This document shows, in pieces, positions 1-10,617 of a stretch of DNA of 64,000 nt. A program made the position numbers and the translations under genes. The first letter of the stretch is position 1. The number at the start of each line of letters is the position of its first letter. This stretch comes from Eonycteris spelaea (taxonomy: Eukaryota; Chordata; Mammalia; Chiroptera; Pteropodidae). The notes below the pieces were generated by a model. It searched no databases. It had not been told where the DNA came from and was given only the letters and a program-made list of their open reading frames with translations. Where the stretch lies: positions 3,286,001 to 3,350,000 of the forward strand of contig PUFA01000081.1 in NCBI GenBank assembly GCA_003508835.1, read 5' to 3'.

Positions 1-3000
1 CCGCACCATCTGTGCCACCTGCTCATTGGACAAGACATCCCAGAGACCATCAGTTGCCATGACAACCACATCCTCTTCTTGTAGCTCCAGCTGGTCCATA
101 TCCAGCACTGTGACCTGCAAGTTAAGCCTGAGGATCCCTCAGCATTCCTTTCCCAGTTCCCACCACCCTTATTGTATGCCTTTTGGGGCAGATGGAAGCT
201 GGGATGGGCTGTTGCCCCCTCACCTGTGGGACAGAGAGCAAGAAGGGCTTGAGTTGAATGTTTGTGTCCAGGACTCTGAGCTGATGGTCTCCTAGGCCTC
301 GAGAGACGGCCAGTGTTCCCAGTAAACGAGCCTGGGGACAAGGGAGGTGTGAGGTGAGAGCAAACAGCCCCAGCAAATGCACAAGTAAAGCACAGAGGTG
401 GACTGTGGCCCTTGGGCACCTTGGGCTGAGGGAGAAATACTGTGGCTTTGGAGCAGACCCCAGAACTTCAGCCACAGCCACCAATAAGGGACAAAGGCAC
501 TACCACCTCTGCATGGGCAACTGAAGAAAGATTCTTGAAGGGAGCCATTCACTGACCTGCCTACCCTGTCCGTGGATCAGTGGGTACTTGAGATCTGACT
601 TCTCGACACACTTGTAGCTCCTGCCAGGAGCAGATCCAGCATCAACCCAGGCCCTATTCCCCACCTCATCCCCTCACCCTGCCCAGTTGAAGGAGACTGC
701 CCCAGGCCACACAGCTGGGCCTGTACCCCAGGGTTCTCCCAACCGTGCCTCCCCATCTCCACCTTGCTCACCAGCCGTTCATGTGGTGATCCCTGAACAA
801 AACCTTCTGCCCCCAAGTCACCCCCTTCCAGTCGCCGAGGAACTCCAGTCGGGTGAACTCACCAGCAAGGAGCTCAGGGTAGACAAAGGCCTGGGGTAGG
901 GAGGTCATGTTCAGATCAGGCTCCTTCTGATGGGCCTCTGATGGCCCTGGACCCAGGAATTGGGGCTCCACAGCCTTCTCTGTCAAGGGCACCTACCAGC
1001 TGCTGGATCCTCTGCCGCTCAGTCTCTGGGGTGAACTCAGAGCTCAGGGGCCGTACCTCATCTCTCCGCACCAAGATCGCCCTGATGGGATTGAGGAGAA
1101 AGGGAGAGGTCTGCAGCCAGCCTCCAAACTCACTCATGGGCTCCTGCTGGCCCCTCCTCCAACCACCAGGGGCCGGCCAATTCTGCCCATGCCAATCCCT
1201 TCCTTGTTCAAAGCCTTTCATGAATGTCTACAGCCTGCAGGGTAAAGACTCAGCCCTTCAGCCTGGCATTTGAGGTCCCCACTCTCCCTGGCATCTGCTG
1301 TCCATCCTCCTACACACATGCCAGGTATACAAATAGCTCAGCCAGTTAATCCTTCCCATTTCAATCCCTCCACTTCCTGCCCCCTTTCACTGTCTCCACT
1401 GCCTCTGGTGCCTGCCTGTCTGCCTGTCTGCCCTACCCCACCCACCGTGCCCGCCCTCCAGGGCTCACTTACCTGCTATCCCCTGCATTGGCCACATACA
1501 GCTTTCCCTGCAGGGACACAACCACCAGGGCTGTGCATCCGCCCACTTGGCCTGCTGCCTCAAGCTCCCGACCGATCACCTCATCCTGGGGCAAACCGAG
1601 GCCACTTGAGGGGCTGTTCCCGATCCCCACCCGGCAGTTCATTCCTCACCAGCAACCCTGGCAGTCCCAGTCGTTTCTAGCTATGACTTCAGAATCCCTG
1701 TAGTTAGGAGATCTGGATGTATGGCTTGGGGAGGGAGGGAAGTCCTATTCAAAACAGGAAAGGAAACCAGCCCCTGAACCAAGAACCAACAGGGTACGCA
1801 ATGCTATGATGCAGATAAAAGCACCTAGAACATAGTAGGAGTAGGCACTGGATAAATGGGAGGGGTTATGATGACAATAATGGCCATTAGTAAAGAATGA
1901 ACCAATCCAATCTTGTCCTCCTAATTCAAAGATCCAGGGTGACCACCATTCTGCGCAGAGATGCCTGGGGACAAAATCTTCCCTTCTTTCCTAGCCAAAG
2001 GCCATACTTACACATTCCTGGAAGGCATTCTCCAGAGCCCCAATCACCAGGTCTTCTGTCCTAATGCCCTTTTCCTTCACAAATTGGGGGTCACTGGTGC
2101 AGACACAGTGGCCGCTGAGGTGCATGGGGGGCTGAGTAGCTACCATGCCCTCTACTATGGCCGCCAGCTGCCGGCGCAGACAGGAGTGCAGGGTGTTGGC
2201 AGCCAGGATGGCTGCAGCTGGACCGCCGTGGCCATCAAACAGTGCCCAGTAATGACCCGTCAGGAACTGTACAAGAAAGGCTTGGCTTCAGGCTCTTCTT
2301 CCTGGTTTCCCTAGTTGACCCTTGGCCTAGCATGGGGCACTAGGGCAAGAACCTCAGCCTGAAGTCCTGGCCCCAATCTGTAAGAGGGGCTTAGACTCAG
2401 TTGTGCTCACCTCCTCTGGGCACGAAGTCAGCCACTCCTGGTCCTCTTCAGCCCCAAACTCACACCTCTGGATGCATAGCTTCCCACAGGCAGCCTGATC
2501 CTCATTGAACTCAGATTTCTCTGCATTGATGACCCTGAGGCCAGGAGGTGGTTAGTGACCCTTCAGGGATACACCCATGTCCCCGTGGGCACAGAGACCA
2601 GAGCTGGTGCAGAGAGGGAGAAACCCTCCTTCTGGGGCAAAAGTCCCTACACTGTCCCTTCTACCTGGATAAAGATGGTGTAAGTTTCCTAACTGTTCAG
2701 TGACCTCCTGACCAAGGCAAAACTCAGGGCCCAGCCCCCCTGGAGCCTACCTGCTGACCAGGGCTGGGAGGTAAGGATGGGGCTGCCTGGGAAGATCTGG
2801 GGCTCCCTTGCCTATCCCTTGCTCCACCTCAGCCAGAATTCCTGTCTCACATTGCATATACCATAACGGGTGAGGTGTGTACCGGGCTGGCAGGCGGTGG
2901 GGTGGATGGGTGGTAATCTCGAAAGCCCAGAAAGTTGGCATTTTACCCCGTGTCTCTGTCTCATGTTGGAAGCCCCAGGGGTGCAGGTCCTTCTCGACTT

Positions 3001-3491
3001 GCTACCTTCACTGAGAGAGGTTGGAGTCCCAAAGAAACGGCCGAGGTAGGATGGAGGAGGTTGTCCAGAGTCCAGAAATGAGGACAAGAGGAAATCATCC
3101 ACTAGGTTGGGGGGAGTGGGTGTCGCTCACTCAGTTTAGCTTGTTTTCTAGCTGGGCATAGGCCCCCAGGCTGGATCAGCAGGGGTAGGAGTCGGGGGAT
3201 CCCGAGGCAAGGGTCGCTGGAGTGGAGAGTGTCCTATGAGGGTTGCTCGGGGCGGGGGAACACTCACTCTGCGTAGCCTGCGTTCCAGGGTAGCTTGCGA
3301 CTCCGCGCGGGGCAGCGCACGGGCCGGGCTTCCGGGAGGCTCGGCGCGTCGGCTGTGCCGGGGCAGGAGCCGGAGCCACGCAGGAAGCGGGGCCGCCGGT
3401 AGGGTACGGGGCTGCTGTGTGGCCTCGGTGGCCGCGGCGCGGGCAGCGGACCTCTTGGCAGGAAGCGGCGCCGGAACCAGCCCGTTGACAT
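1..3491 (-). CDS. PPM1M: PPM1M, PP2C-family Ser/Thr protein phosphatase, 9 exons, 3' end outside window
   Basis: Metal-dependent (Mn/Mg) serine/threonine phosphatase of the PPM1H/J/M group. Coding exons read on the minus strand with AG/GT borders: 3268-3491, 2411-2534, 2012-2266, 1473-1585, 997-1081, 772-890, 557-620, 224-331 and 1-114. They join in frame into about 402 residues. The start ATG is at 3491 and gives MSTGWFRRRFLP; exon 1 ends in WNAGYAE. PP2C motifs appear in order: NEDQAA (exon 2), FDGHGGP (exon 3), GGCTALV and ANAGDSR (exon 4), EFTPETERQR (exon 5), VSRGLGDHQLR (exon 8), MATDGLWDVLSNEQ (exon 9). From memory human PPM1M is about 459 residues, so one final exon of roughly 55-60 residues is missing at the left edge. 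The wording matches PPM1M rather than PPM1J or PPM1H. For exon 7 the downstream donor at 556 is used because it keeps frame and adds GRQ. Exon 2 has two extra residues (DQ) compared with my recollection of human. Exon 6 has an unusual segment (see findings). Confidence 0.96.
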
Positions 3492-3660
3492 CCTGCGGCA
3501 GCAGGGGGCTGCCCTCGGGGCGACAGGGGGAGGCTTGGCGGGACACCACCCGGCCGCCCTCTCCTGGATGGAGGAAGCGGCCGGGAGGCGGGCCTGAGCG
3601 GAGTGGTGACACCCCCAAACCCCAGCCTCGCCCGGGAGTCTTTGCGAGCGGCCTGGGCCC
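3180..3660 (-). promoter_or_regulatory. PPM1M: CpG-rich, TATA-less promoter region and 5' exon of PPM1M
   Basis: This stretch is strongly GC-rich with many CG dinucleotides, in contrast to the AT-rich DNA to its right. It covers coding exon 1 of PPM1M and the sequence just upstream of its ATG. I see no TATA box at a suitable distance. The transcription start is probably between about 3500 and 3660; I cannot fix it from sequence alone. Long open frames on both strands here come from the high GC content. Confidence 0.7.
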
Positions 3661-3684
3661 AGTCCTGCTGGCTGGTCAAGCCTC

Positions 3685-3800
3685 TCATAACAACCGTAAG
3701 AAGCAAACGCAGTTACTACCCCACTTAACATGCCAGCAAATTGAGCCCCAGTATGGGAAGTCGCTTGCCCTGTGTCACGCAGTAACTTGAGCAGCTAATT
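3685..3800 (-). repeat. MIR-like SINE remnant
   Basis: Sequence resembling the antisense MIR core (a 'cttgccc-tgtgtcac-cagt' motif around 3765-3785) lies directly upstream of the CpG-rich promoter. It is short and diverged. Confidence 0.4.
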
Positions 3801-5930
3801 GTTCACCCACATGTGTGGGTCATTAACCTTGTGAGTGAAAAGTCCCTTCTCTGCCACCCAAAGAGGCTGAGGAGGTTCAAAGCACACGCGGAGTCTCCAG
3901 GCTGGGTCAGTGTCCATGGCCAGCCTCAGGCTGCCTCCTGTGGGGCCCAACCTTACGCAAGGGTAAGATGGGAACAGGATGTCCTTAGAGGTGTCAGACT
4001 GACTGACACATTGAGTAAGAGTCTTAAGAGCAAACTGTTCCCTCAAGTGGCCTCTATTCATCACCCGCCCAACTGGCACCCCTTACCCCCAGATGGGGCT
4101 TGGTGCCACACTGGCTTTACTCATTTTGAGACCGCTGCCACCCTTGGGCCAGTTTCCCAAATGGCTGCCACTCCAATCAATATGTCTCTCTGAACAGATG
4201 GCAGGAGCCTCAGTAGAGGGTGAATGACTGGTGGACACTAGGAATCCATGGTTTTCAAAAGGCTCCAAATGGGTAGAGTTCAGACCTGGGACTAAAAGAA
4301 GTGAAAGACTTTCATCTGGGTTGGAGGCAAGATATCGCAGTCTCTGAACCCCTGGCAATGTCCCCCTTTACATCTGCATGTTAACAGAGTGCTTCGTCAC
4401 CTTCTATCACTTAAGCCAACTCCCTGCACAGGACTGTTATTTCCATCTCAGAACGATGACTCTGAAGCCCACACAGGGGAAGTATCTTGATGCCCAGTGC
4501 TATGCTGTTTCCATTATGACAGTGCAGCTGACTCAAAACCCACTTCCCCAGGGAATTTCTCTTCCCCTTTCCTCCTCTAGGAAGGAAGCTAGCCAACTCA
4601 AAGTCCCTGAGGCCCACAGCCCAGGGCCCTCAGGGAGTGCAGGAGGAGTCCCTACCTTTGTCTCTGCTCCCAAGCCCCCTTGCTCACTAACCTTACTTCC
4701 TCTGCCCCATGGGGAGTTCCCCCGACCCAAAAGGAATCTGTGCTCTCTGCCTCCTCCCTCAGGTGGCTCAGTTCCAGAGAAGACTGGGGGATAATTTACT
4801 GAACCCACTGTGTGTGCAGGCCCCATGCTGGGTGCAGGAGCACAGCGCGAATGGACTTGGGCTCCCCCGCAGTGATGGTGGGAGTCCTAGTGGATGGTGC
4901 TTGATCCAGCTGGCAAGGGGGTGGGGGTAAGGTTAGAGAAAGCTTTCCAAAGGGCACCTGAACTATGACTTGTCATTGGACAGAAATGGACCAGGGACCC
5001 AGGGTGGGGCAATTCAGTCTGTGGGGTCCTTTCCTCATCCTACCAGCCAACGGCTCAGAGGCTTTTAAATTCTAAAATTAGAAGAAACAACACAAACACA
5101 GTCTATTTCCACAACTCATTGTCTTTAACTCCCCTGGGTGGGATGAAGGTCGTATTCTCTAAGGTGTAATCAGAGAAGCTCCTGGCAGCCAGGTGTCACA
5201 GGTGGTCTGTTGCCCAGCTTAGCCATTTTATGTTTTCAAAGCCATGTGGAGCCCTATGACAACCCCATCCTTCTTGTTTCTACAGTGCCACCCAGACCAT
5301 CAGGCTCCTGGGGCTCCTGTGAGCCTCTGCTCTCGCCTGGATCCTAAGCCTAATTCTCTTGCTTTATTCCCTCATTTTGCTGAAGCCCATTCTCAAACAA
5401 CTTTCCAAGAAAACAACTGGAAGATAATTTCCTGGGTCCCTGTAAATCTGAAAAGGTTTGTATTCTGTCTTTACTTTTGACTGATTTTTTGGCTCAGAAT
5501 TCTGACTGCTCTGTTCATTGTCTTTTGCCTGTTGCTGCTGCTGAAATCCAGTGTTCCTCTCATTCCCAGATCTTTGAATTGGCTTATCTTTGCCTTTTTC
5601 TCTCTCCAGAAGCTTCCTGGTTCTTTGTCTCTCATGTCTGAAATTATAGGTGAGGAGCCTTGGCGTAGGTCTGTCTTCATTCCTGGGCTGTCCCTCCCTG
5701 GAAGCCACACAACTACTCATTCCCTAGTGACAGCCTTCTCCTGACACCCTTCTCTCAACGCAAGTATGCCTTCTCCTGGCCGAAGCCTCTCCTCAGCTAA
5801 CTCAGCCAAGCATGTGAGGGTTGGAGGGTGCGAGAAGAGCAAGCTTAGAAAAAGAATTTTATGCTACTTTCTTTTTTACTCACAATGAAAATAGCTTTCG
5901 TTGAGTCCTATATTTGTCTTTAACAAGATT
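3800..5930. other. Upstream flank of PPM1M, no gene recognised
   Basis: No coding exon could be supported on either strand. In human, TWF2 lies divergently a few kb upstream of PPM1M (from memory); I looked for its first exons here and did not find them. GC content falls from left to right across this stretch. Around 4795-4850 there is a short 'ctgtgtgtgcaggcccc-tgctgggtgc' remnant of an ancient interspersed repeat. The open frames present have no recognisable similarity. Confidence 0.5.
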
Positions 5931-6134
5931 TTTAAAAAAATTTAATACTTTCACATGATTGAAAACTAAAAAGGTTTAAAAGTGTGCTTAGCACCCAATC
6001 TCCCTCACAAACACATTCCTTGGCCACCCAGGTTCCTTGCCTGGAGACATCCAATGTTACTACTTTCTTGTGGATCCTTTCAGAGATGTCAGGGGTATTC
6101 TGTGAAAATTCAAGCAAAAAAAAAAAAATGCATA

Positions 6135-6260
6135 TAAGACAAGAAAAAAAAGGATGGAGAAAAGAAAACCCTTGTGCACTGTTAGTGGGAATATAAAAGA
6201 TGTCGCCACAGTGGAATACAGTATGAAAATTCCTCCAAAAATTAAGGGGATTAGAGTGCT
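6135..6260 (+). repeat. L1 fragment (3' part of ORF2 region)
   Basis: A stretch reading like 'gatggagaaaag-aaacccttgtgcactgt' followed by 'gtgggaat' and 'aatacagtatga' matches a familiar part of the mammalian L1 ORF2 3' region in sense orientation. Both ends are truncated and the copy is old. Confidence 0.7.
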
Positions 6261-7880
6261 AGTAGAGGGATGGAAAGAAGTGGATGGATTTGGGAGGACA
6301 GTAGGAAGCGAAACTGAGGGCTGGAGAAGGTACTTGACCAAAGTCCCATAGTGACTATTTAAATTTATTTTAATTAAAATACAAACATTAGACATTCCAC
6401 TTCCTCAGTGGCGTCAGCCATGTTATGAGTGCTCCATTGACACATAAGGTTACCTTACTGAACAGGCAGATTATAGAACATTTCCATTGTAACAGAAAGT
6501 ACTGTTGGACAGTGCTCACCTAGAACCCCGGTCTCTTGAAATTCCTTGCCTAACGCATGGATGGAGTCCCTACTCATTTGGGAGCCCTGAGTGTTTGGGG
6601 TCTGAGGTCAGTAACCCTAGATTGTGCTTACCTGGAGGTGCTCCCCAGCCCTTAAAACAGAGTGGAGTCCAGAGCAGCTCAATTATTTCTGCCCCTTCAC
6701 TATAAGGTAGTAGTAACTGAGAAGGAGGAAGTAGCTGTCACTAACATGTTCATATGAATTTGATTGCAGGGCCACCTGGGCTGTGTGGAGACCCAGGGGG
6801 GCAAGCACGGACCCTTCTTCAGGCACAACCAGCACTCTGGTTTGGCCAGCACATTTCATGGCTGGAATCACCCATTTCTGAATTAGAAAATGTCAGAAGA
6901 GTAATAAAGTTCCTTTTGGTGGGCACATATTATCTATAACAAAATAAAATGGGGATTATAGCAACTGCAACTCAATCTTCCATCTCAGAGGTTTATTAAC
7001 TTGAATCTCACTAGAATCAGTGTTAGGATCTGAGGGTGTACTAAAATGGACTCATTTTCCACATTTTTTCTTCTCTGGTGCTGGTGGTGTAAATAAAAAA
7101 TAAATAAAAAAATATATATACATATATTTAAAAAGAGCTTGTTTACATTTCCCCTGTGGTGATTATTGTAATAGTCCTGTTGTTTCAGGGTAGTGGATTC
7201 TGCCTCACCTGAGTTTAGAGCCAGGCCAGCAGGTCCATGGCACAGGTCTTTGCTCTCCTTGCAGAACTCTATCAGTCCCAGAACTCTTTCCTCCTGACTC
7301 CAGATATGGCCTTAGAATCCTTCTCTGCCCAGCAGTCCCAGCAAGAGGAGAGAATAGGTCAGAAACCTGGTTGCTATCCTTGGACTAGGGACAGGCATTT
7401 TATCTGAAGTAGAGCAAGATAAATATTCAGTCCTCAAAATAACAATAGAAAATTGTTCAGGGCTGTCTACTTCTGGGAAAAAGGGGACATTCTTTATATT
7501 TTGGGGGCTATTAAGGAGGAATGGTTTACCCTAGTCAACTTGGCAATGGCTAAATGGTGGGAGAAGCATACAGAGAATAATAGGAACCCTCGGCATGATG
7601 ATGAAAATATTTTTTAGCACTTCCATTAAGTATTTTTTGTTGTCATTCCTGGAGAACTTATTTACCAATATTTTTAGCTCTAATATCTTACTAATGAGAC
7701 TGGGGCTGTCCTTCAGCCAAATTTGGCAGAAAGTATGTCGTGTCTCAAATCTGGTTCTGATTCCATTGGCTTTCTTGAAAACCGCTTGGCAGGTTTCTCA
7801 CTCAAACAAACAAACTGAGGTGGAATGAAAGAATTCTGGAGCTTGGGGAGATGAAGAGAACATGTGTTAGTGAATGAATG
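6260..7880. other. Non-coding DNA, nothing recognised
   Basis: AT-rich sequence without a supported exon. An A/T-rich low-complexity patch lies at about 7090-7130. I cannot assign the rest to a named repeat. Confidence 0.5.
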
Positions 7881-7884
7881 TATA

Positions 7885-8205
7885 AATGAACATAGCCTGG
7901 TATTTCCTAGAATGGGTTCCATGGAACCATTCTCCAAATTTTAATAGGAGTTACAGGTTAAAAGAGTTTCATGGTCAATGATATTTTGGAAATGCTTGGT
8001 TAAATAAAGTAAAACAAGCTCCTTTAATGCAGGACTTTTCAGAACTCTGTTTATCAGTGCATCTTGTGATCTCCAAAAGGGTGATCCAGTATGCTGCATG
8101 TTCCAAACTGATTTGATCACAGGGTGTTTTTTTTTTTTTTTTTAAATCTATGAAATGTCTTGGAAAATTAGGACTCTAAGAAACACATTTTGGGGAACAC
8201 CATGC
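7885..8205. repeat. MER20/MER58-like DNA transposon remnant
   Basis: The ends carry 'gaatgggttccatggaacc' (about 7912) and 'acattttggggaacacc' (about 8187), which resemble short nonautonomous hAT transposons of the MER20/MER58 kind. A T-run of about 18 (8130-8145) interrupts the middle. Family assignment is tentative. Confidence 0.4.
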
Positions 8206-8335
8206 CAGTCAAAACTCCTTATTTTATAGGTTATGAGAAATGAGTTTCAAAGAGGCTAGAATAACTTTTTCAAGGTCTTCTAGGTTGGTGGTTAGGCTAT
8301 GATTCAAACTTGTCTGAGGCCAATGCTTGGGCCAC
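8205..8335 (-). repeat. MIR SINE remnant
   Basis: The order 'ttattttataggttatgag', 'gtttcaaagaggctagaataa' and 'tcaaggtcttctaggt' followed by 'gattcaaact' is the antisense MIR pattern seen in many mammals. Confidence 0.6.
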
Positions 8336-9585
8336 TACATCATGTCACTTATTGGAGAGTTGGAAGTACCTTGTACTTAATCATTTCACAAGAGATCCCG
8401 GATTAACGCTGTCCCATCCAGGCAGACTGTTAGTATATAATATAAACAGAGCTCTCTTAAGCGAAGTCTCAGGAATGCTACCAGGTCCATCTGGTGCATG
8501 GTTTGTCACCGGCGGATGCTCCAGGTGAGACTTCTTCCTTGTCCTTGCTGATGTCACTATGAAAAATGAGCACCATTATTTTTGTTTCTGTATAGCAGTA
8601 CACAACCTCTTCAGTTAATCCAAAATGTTTTCATGATCCTGACTGTTCTACTTCTTGGCAACAATGAGTGTCTTAAAGGGTCAGTTTCATGAAGGCACAG
8701 AGGTGATTTATGGCATCCTCTTGGCTGTGAGTAAATCACTGCAAATGCTTACTCAAACTATATGCAAGTGTCAAGGGAGTCCCTCAGCCTTACCTAGGCC
8801 TGGAGACCCCTGACAACACTATGTAATGGCTTTTCATTTCTTGGGCAGTTGATAGAATTAATGAACTAGTAGCTAGTTTCTAACATTCTTTTTGTGGGGC
8901 CTTCTAAGTTTTCTGTGTCTTTTTTCAGAGATGGGACTGGATATCTATCTGCTCTAAGTAAGAGAATTTTTAATGTTTACAAACCCTCTGTTGAACACTC
9001 CTTTATTTAAAAATCATGCTTGCTTGTTGTACTTATTCTTAGGCATGTTCTTATTCAAATTAGGGAGAAGCTTATATTTGTTGCCTCAAAATGGCTCAAG
9101 AAAGTTGGGATAGGATAGTATCATGGCCTCACAATTTCTTTCTGGGGAAAAGCACTAAAAGACATCAAACTACTCCTCTCCTAGCCTAATTGTACATGCA
9201 AGACTTTCTGTCCTACCCATTGCTGAGTGAGATTTGTAAGCTCAGGGACACAGGGATATTCAAACTATTAAAGAACCTAACTTCCCTAGAGCATAGGAAG
9301 AGTGTCAGACAATCTGAATACAGCTTAGCATGGCTTCTGGCAGACAATAATGAGAGACTAAGTTATTTTTGCTGGTTGCTGATTCTTTATGTCCTGCAAT
9401 TTCTGTCTTGGTGTGATCAAATGGCCCTAAAGTACTATATAGGCAAGAGGGAAGCAGCCCAAGTCTGGTTGATTTTAGGACAATGCATTTGGCCTTGCTT
9501 ATACTGCTTCATTTTCTAGGCTTTGATAGAAGCTGTTGGCTCTCACCAGGTTCATAGGGCAGGTGGCATCCTGTTCTATTGTTCC
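8335..9585. other. Non-coding DNA, nothing recognised
   Basis: No supported exon or clear repeat. The 109-codon open frame at 9190-9519 shows no domain, no signal of splicing and no similarity I recognise, so I do not call it. Confidence 0.5.
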
Positions 9586-9935
9586 AGGTACTATGGCTGT
9601 GTAAGAAGCTGCTGCAACACAGAGTGAGTTATGCTCGTGGATTCTGTGGATTAGGAAATGAAACAAGACTTAGTGGGGATGGCATGTCGGGGTTTCAGAT
9701 GGGAAGGCTCAGAGTTCGGTGGTAATGCAATGGCAGGGGGCTGGAATCTTTTGATAGTTCATTCCTGCACATATCAGGTGCCTGGACTAGTATGATTCAG
9801 AGTCTATACCTGCCCCTCCATGCAGTGTGGCTACCTCACAGCATTGCGGCCTCAGAGTAGTTAGACTTGAGGTGAAAGCTGCCTCACTTGTTATGGCCCA
9901 GCCTCCAAAGCCGTCTGCATCAACTCTGCTCTTCT
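9585..9935 (-). repeat. Diverged MLT1-like LTR remnant
   Basis: The left edge resembles the antisense MLT1 end ('ctgctgcaacacagagtgag', then 'ctcgtggattctgtgg'). Further right are the 'cctcca-gcagtgtggctacctca' style segments of older MaLR LTRs. The copy is very diverged, so the call is tentative. Confidence 0.4.
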
Positions 9936-10615
9936 CTATTAGGTGAAGCACCTGCAACTCTGGATTCCAGGTTGAGAGTCACATAGGTGAAGAGCATATT
10001 ATAGCCATTTGGCAAATACAGTCTTATACATCTCTCAGGAGTCAAGTGTGAGGGAGGACAGTCTAAAGAAGGGTGACAGCATTCAATGTGTGAACTAGTC
10101 AAGTGCTCATGTTACCTGCTAGCGCTCTGAATTTCTGGAGCAGTGTTCCCTCGGTAACAGGGAGGTTTCCACTGGGAGTATGACTCTTAAGCCAATTGGC
10201 ACACTAGTTAGCATGTAACATATTTTCCTAAATGCAAACTCACTGAGACGGTTGTAGCATCTATGGAGCTTTTATATAAATTAGAAAAAGATGCCTTCTG
10301 GGTGGGGGAGGGGCAAGCAGAGGACACACCACACAACCAAATGTAACAGTCATTGTAACGTTCTTGTTGCAATTGCTTTTACCATTAAAAAAAAAAAGTA
10401 TTTAGCTGTCCCTATACCTAGGGCCCTCCTGGTTACCTTCCCCAGTGTCTATTCTCAGCTGTCCTTTTCACTGGACCTATATTCTTGCCCTTTCTAAAGC
10501 CCCATATTTCCCCAGAAACATAATGCTCTCTGCAGCAGTTTATGAACTTGGTGAGGAAGGGCGCATTTCCAGGAAAGGCTTAAGGGGACTTAATATGCAT
10601 TTAAGATATTTCTGG
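9935..10615. other. Non-coding DNA, nothing recognised
   Basis: No supported exon or repeat. A short A-run is at 10386-10397. The stretch ends at the 5' end of the first HAL1 element. Confidence 0.5.
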
Positions 10616-10617
10616 AG

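Noticed and set aside
3236..3790. A 184-codon open frame on the plus strand opposite PPM1M exon 1
   Set aside because: It is antisense to a confirmed exon in a CpG-rich area, is Arg/Ala/Gly-rich, and has no recognised domain.
4378..4794. A 138-codon open frame upstream of PPM1M
   Set aside because: No similarity to TWF2 or any other family I know, and no splice or promoter context.
6505..6939. Possible exon ('ttgattgcagggccacctgg' looks like an acceptor)
   Set aside because: The following frame has no recognised protein similarity and no matching donor that yields a sensible exon.
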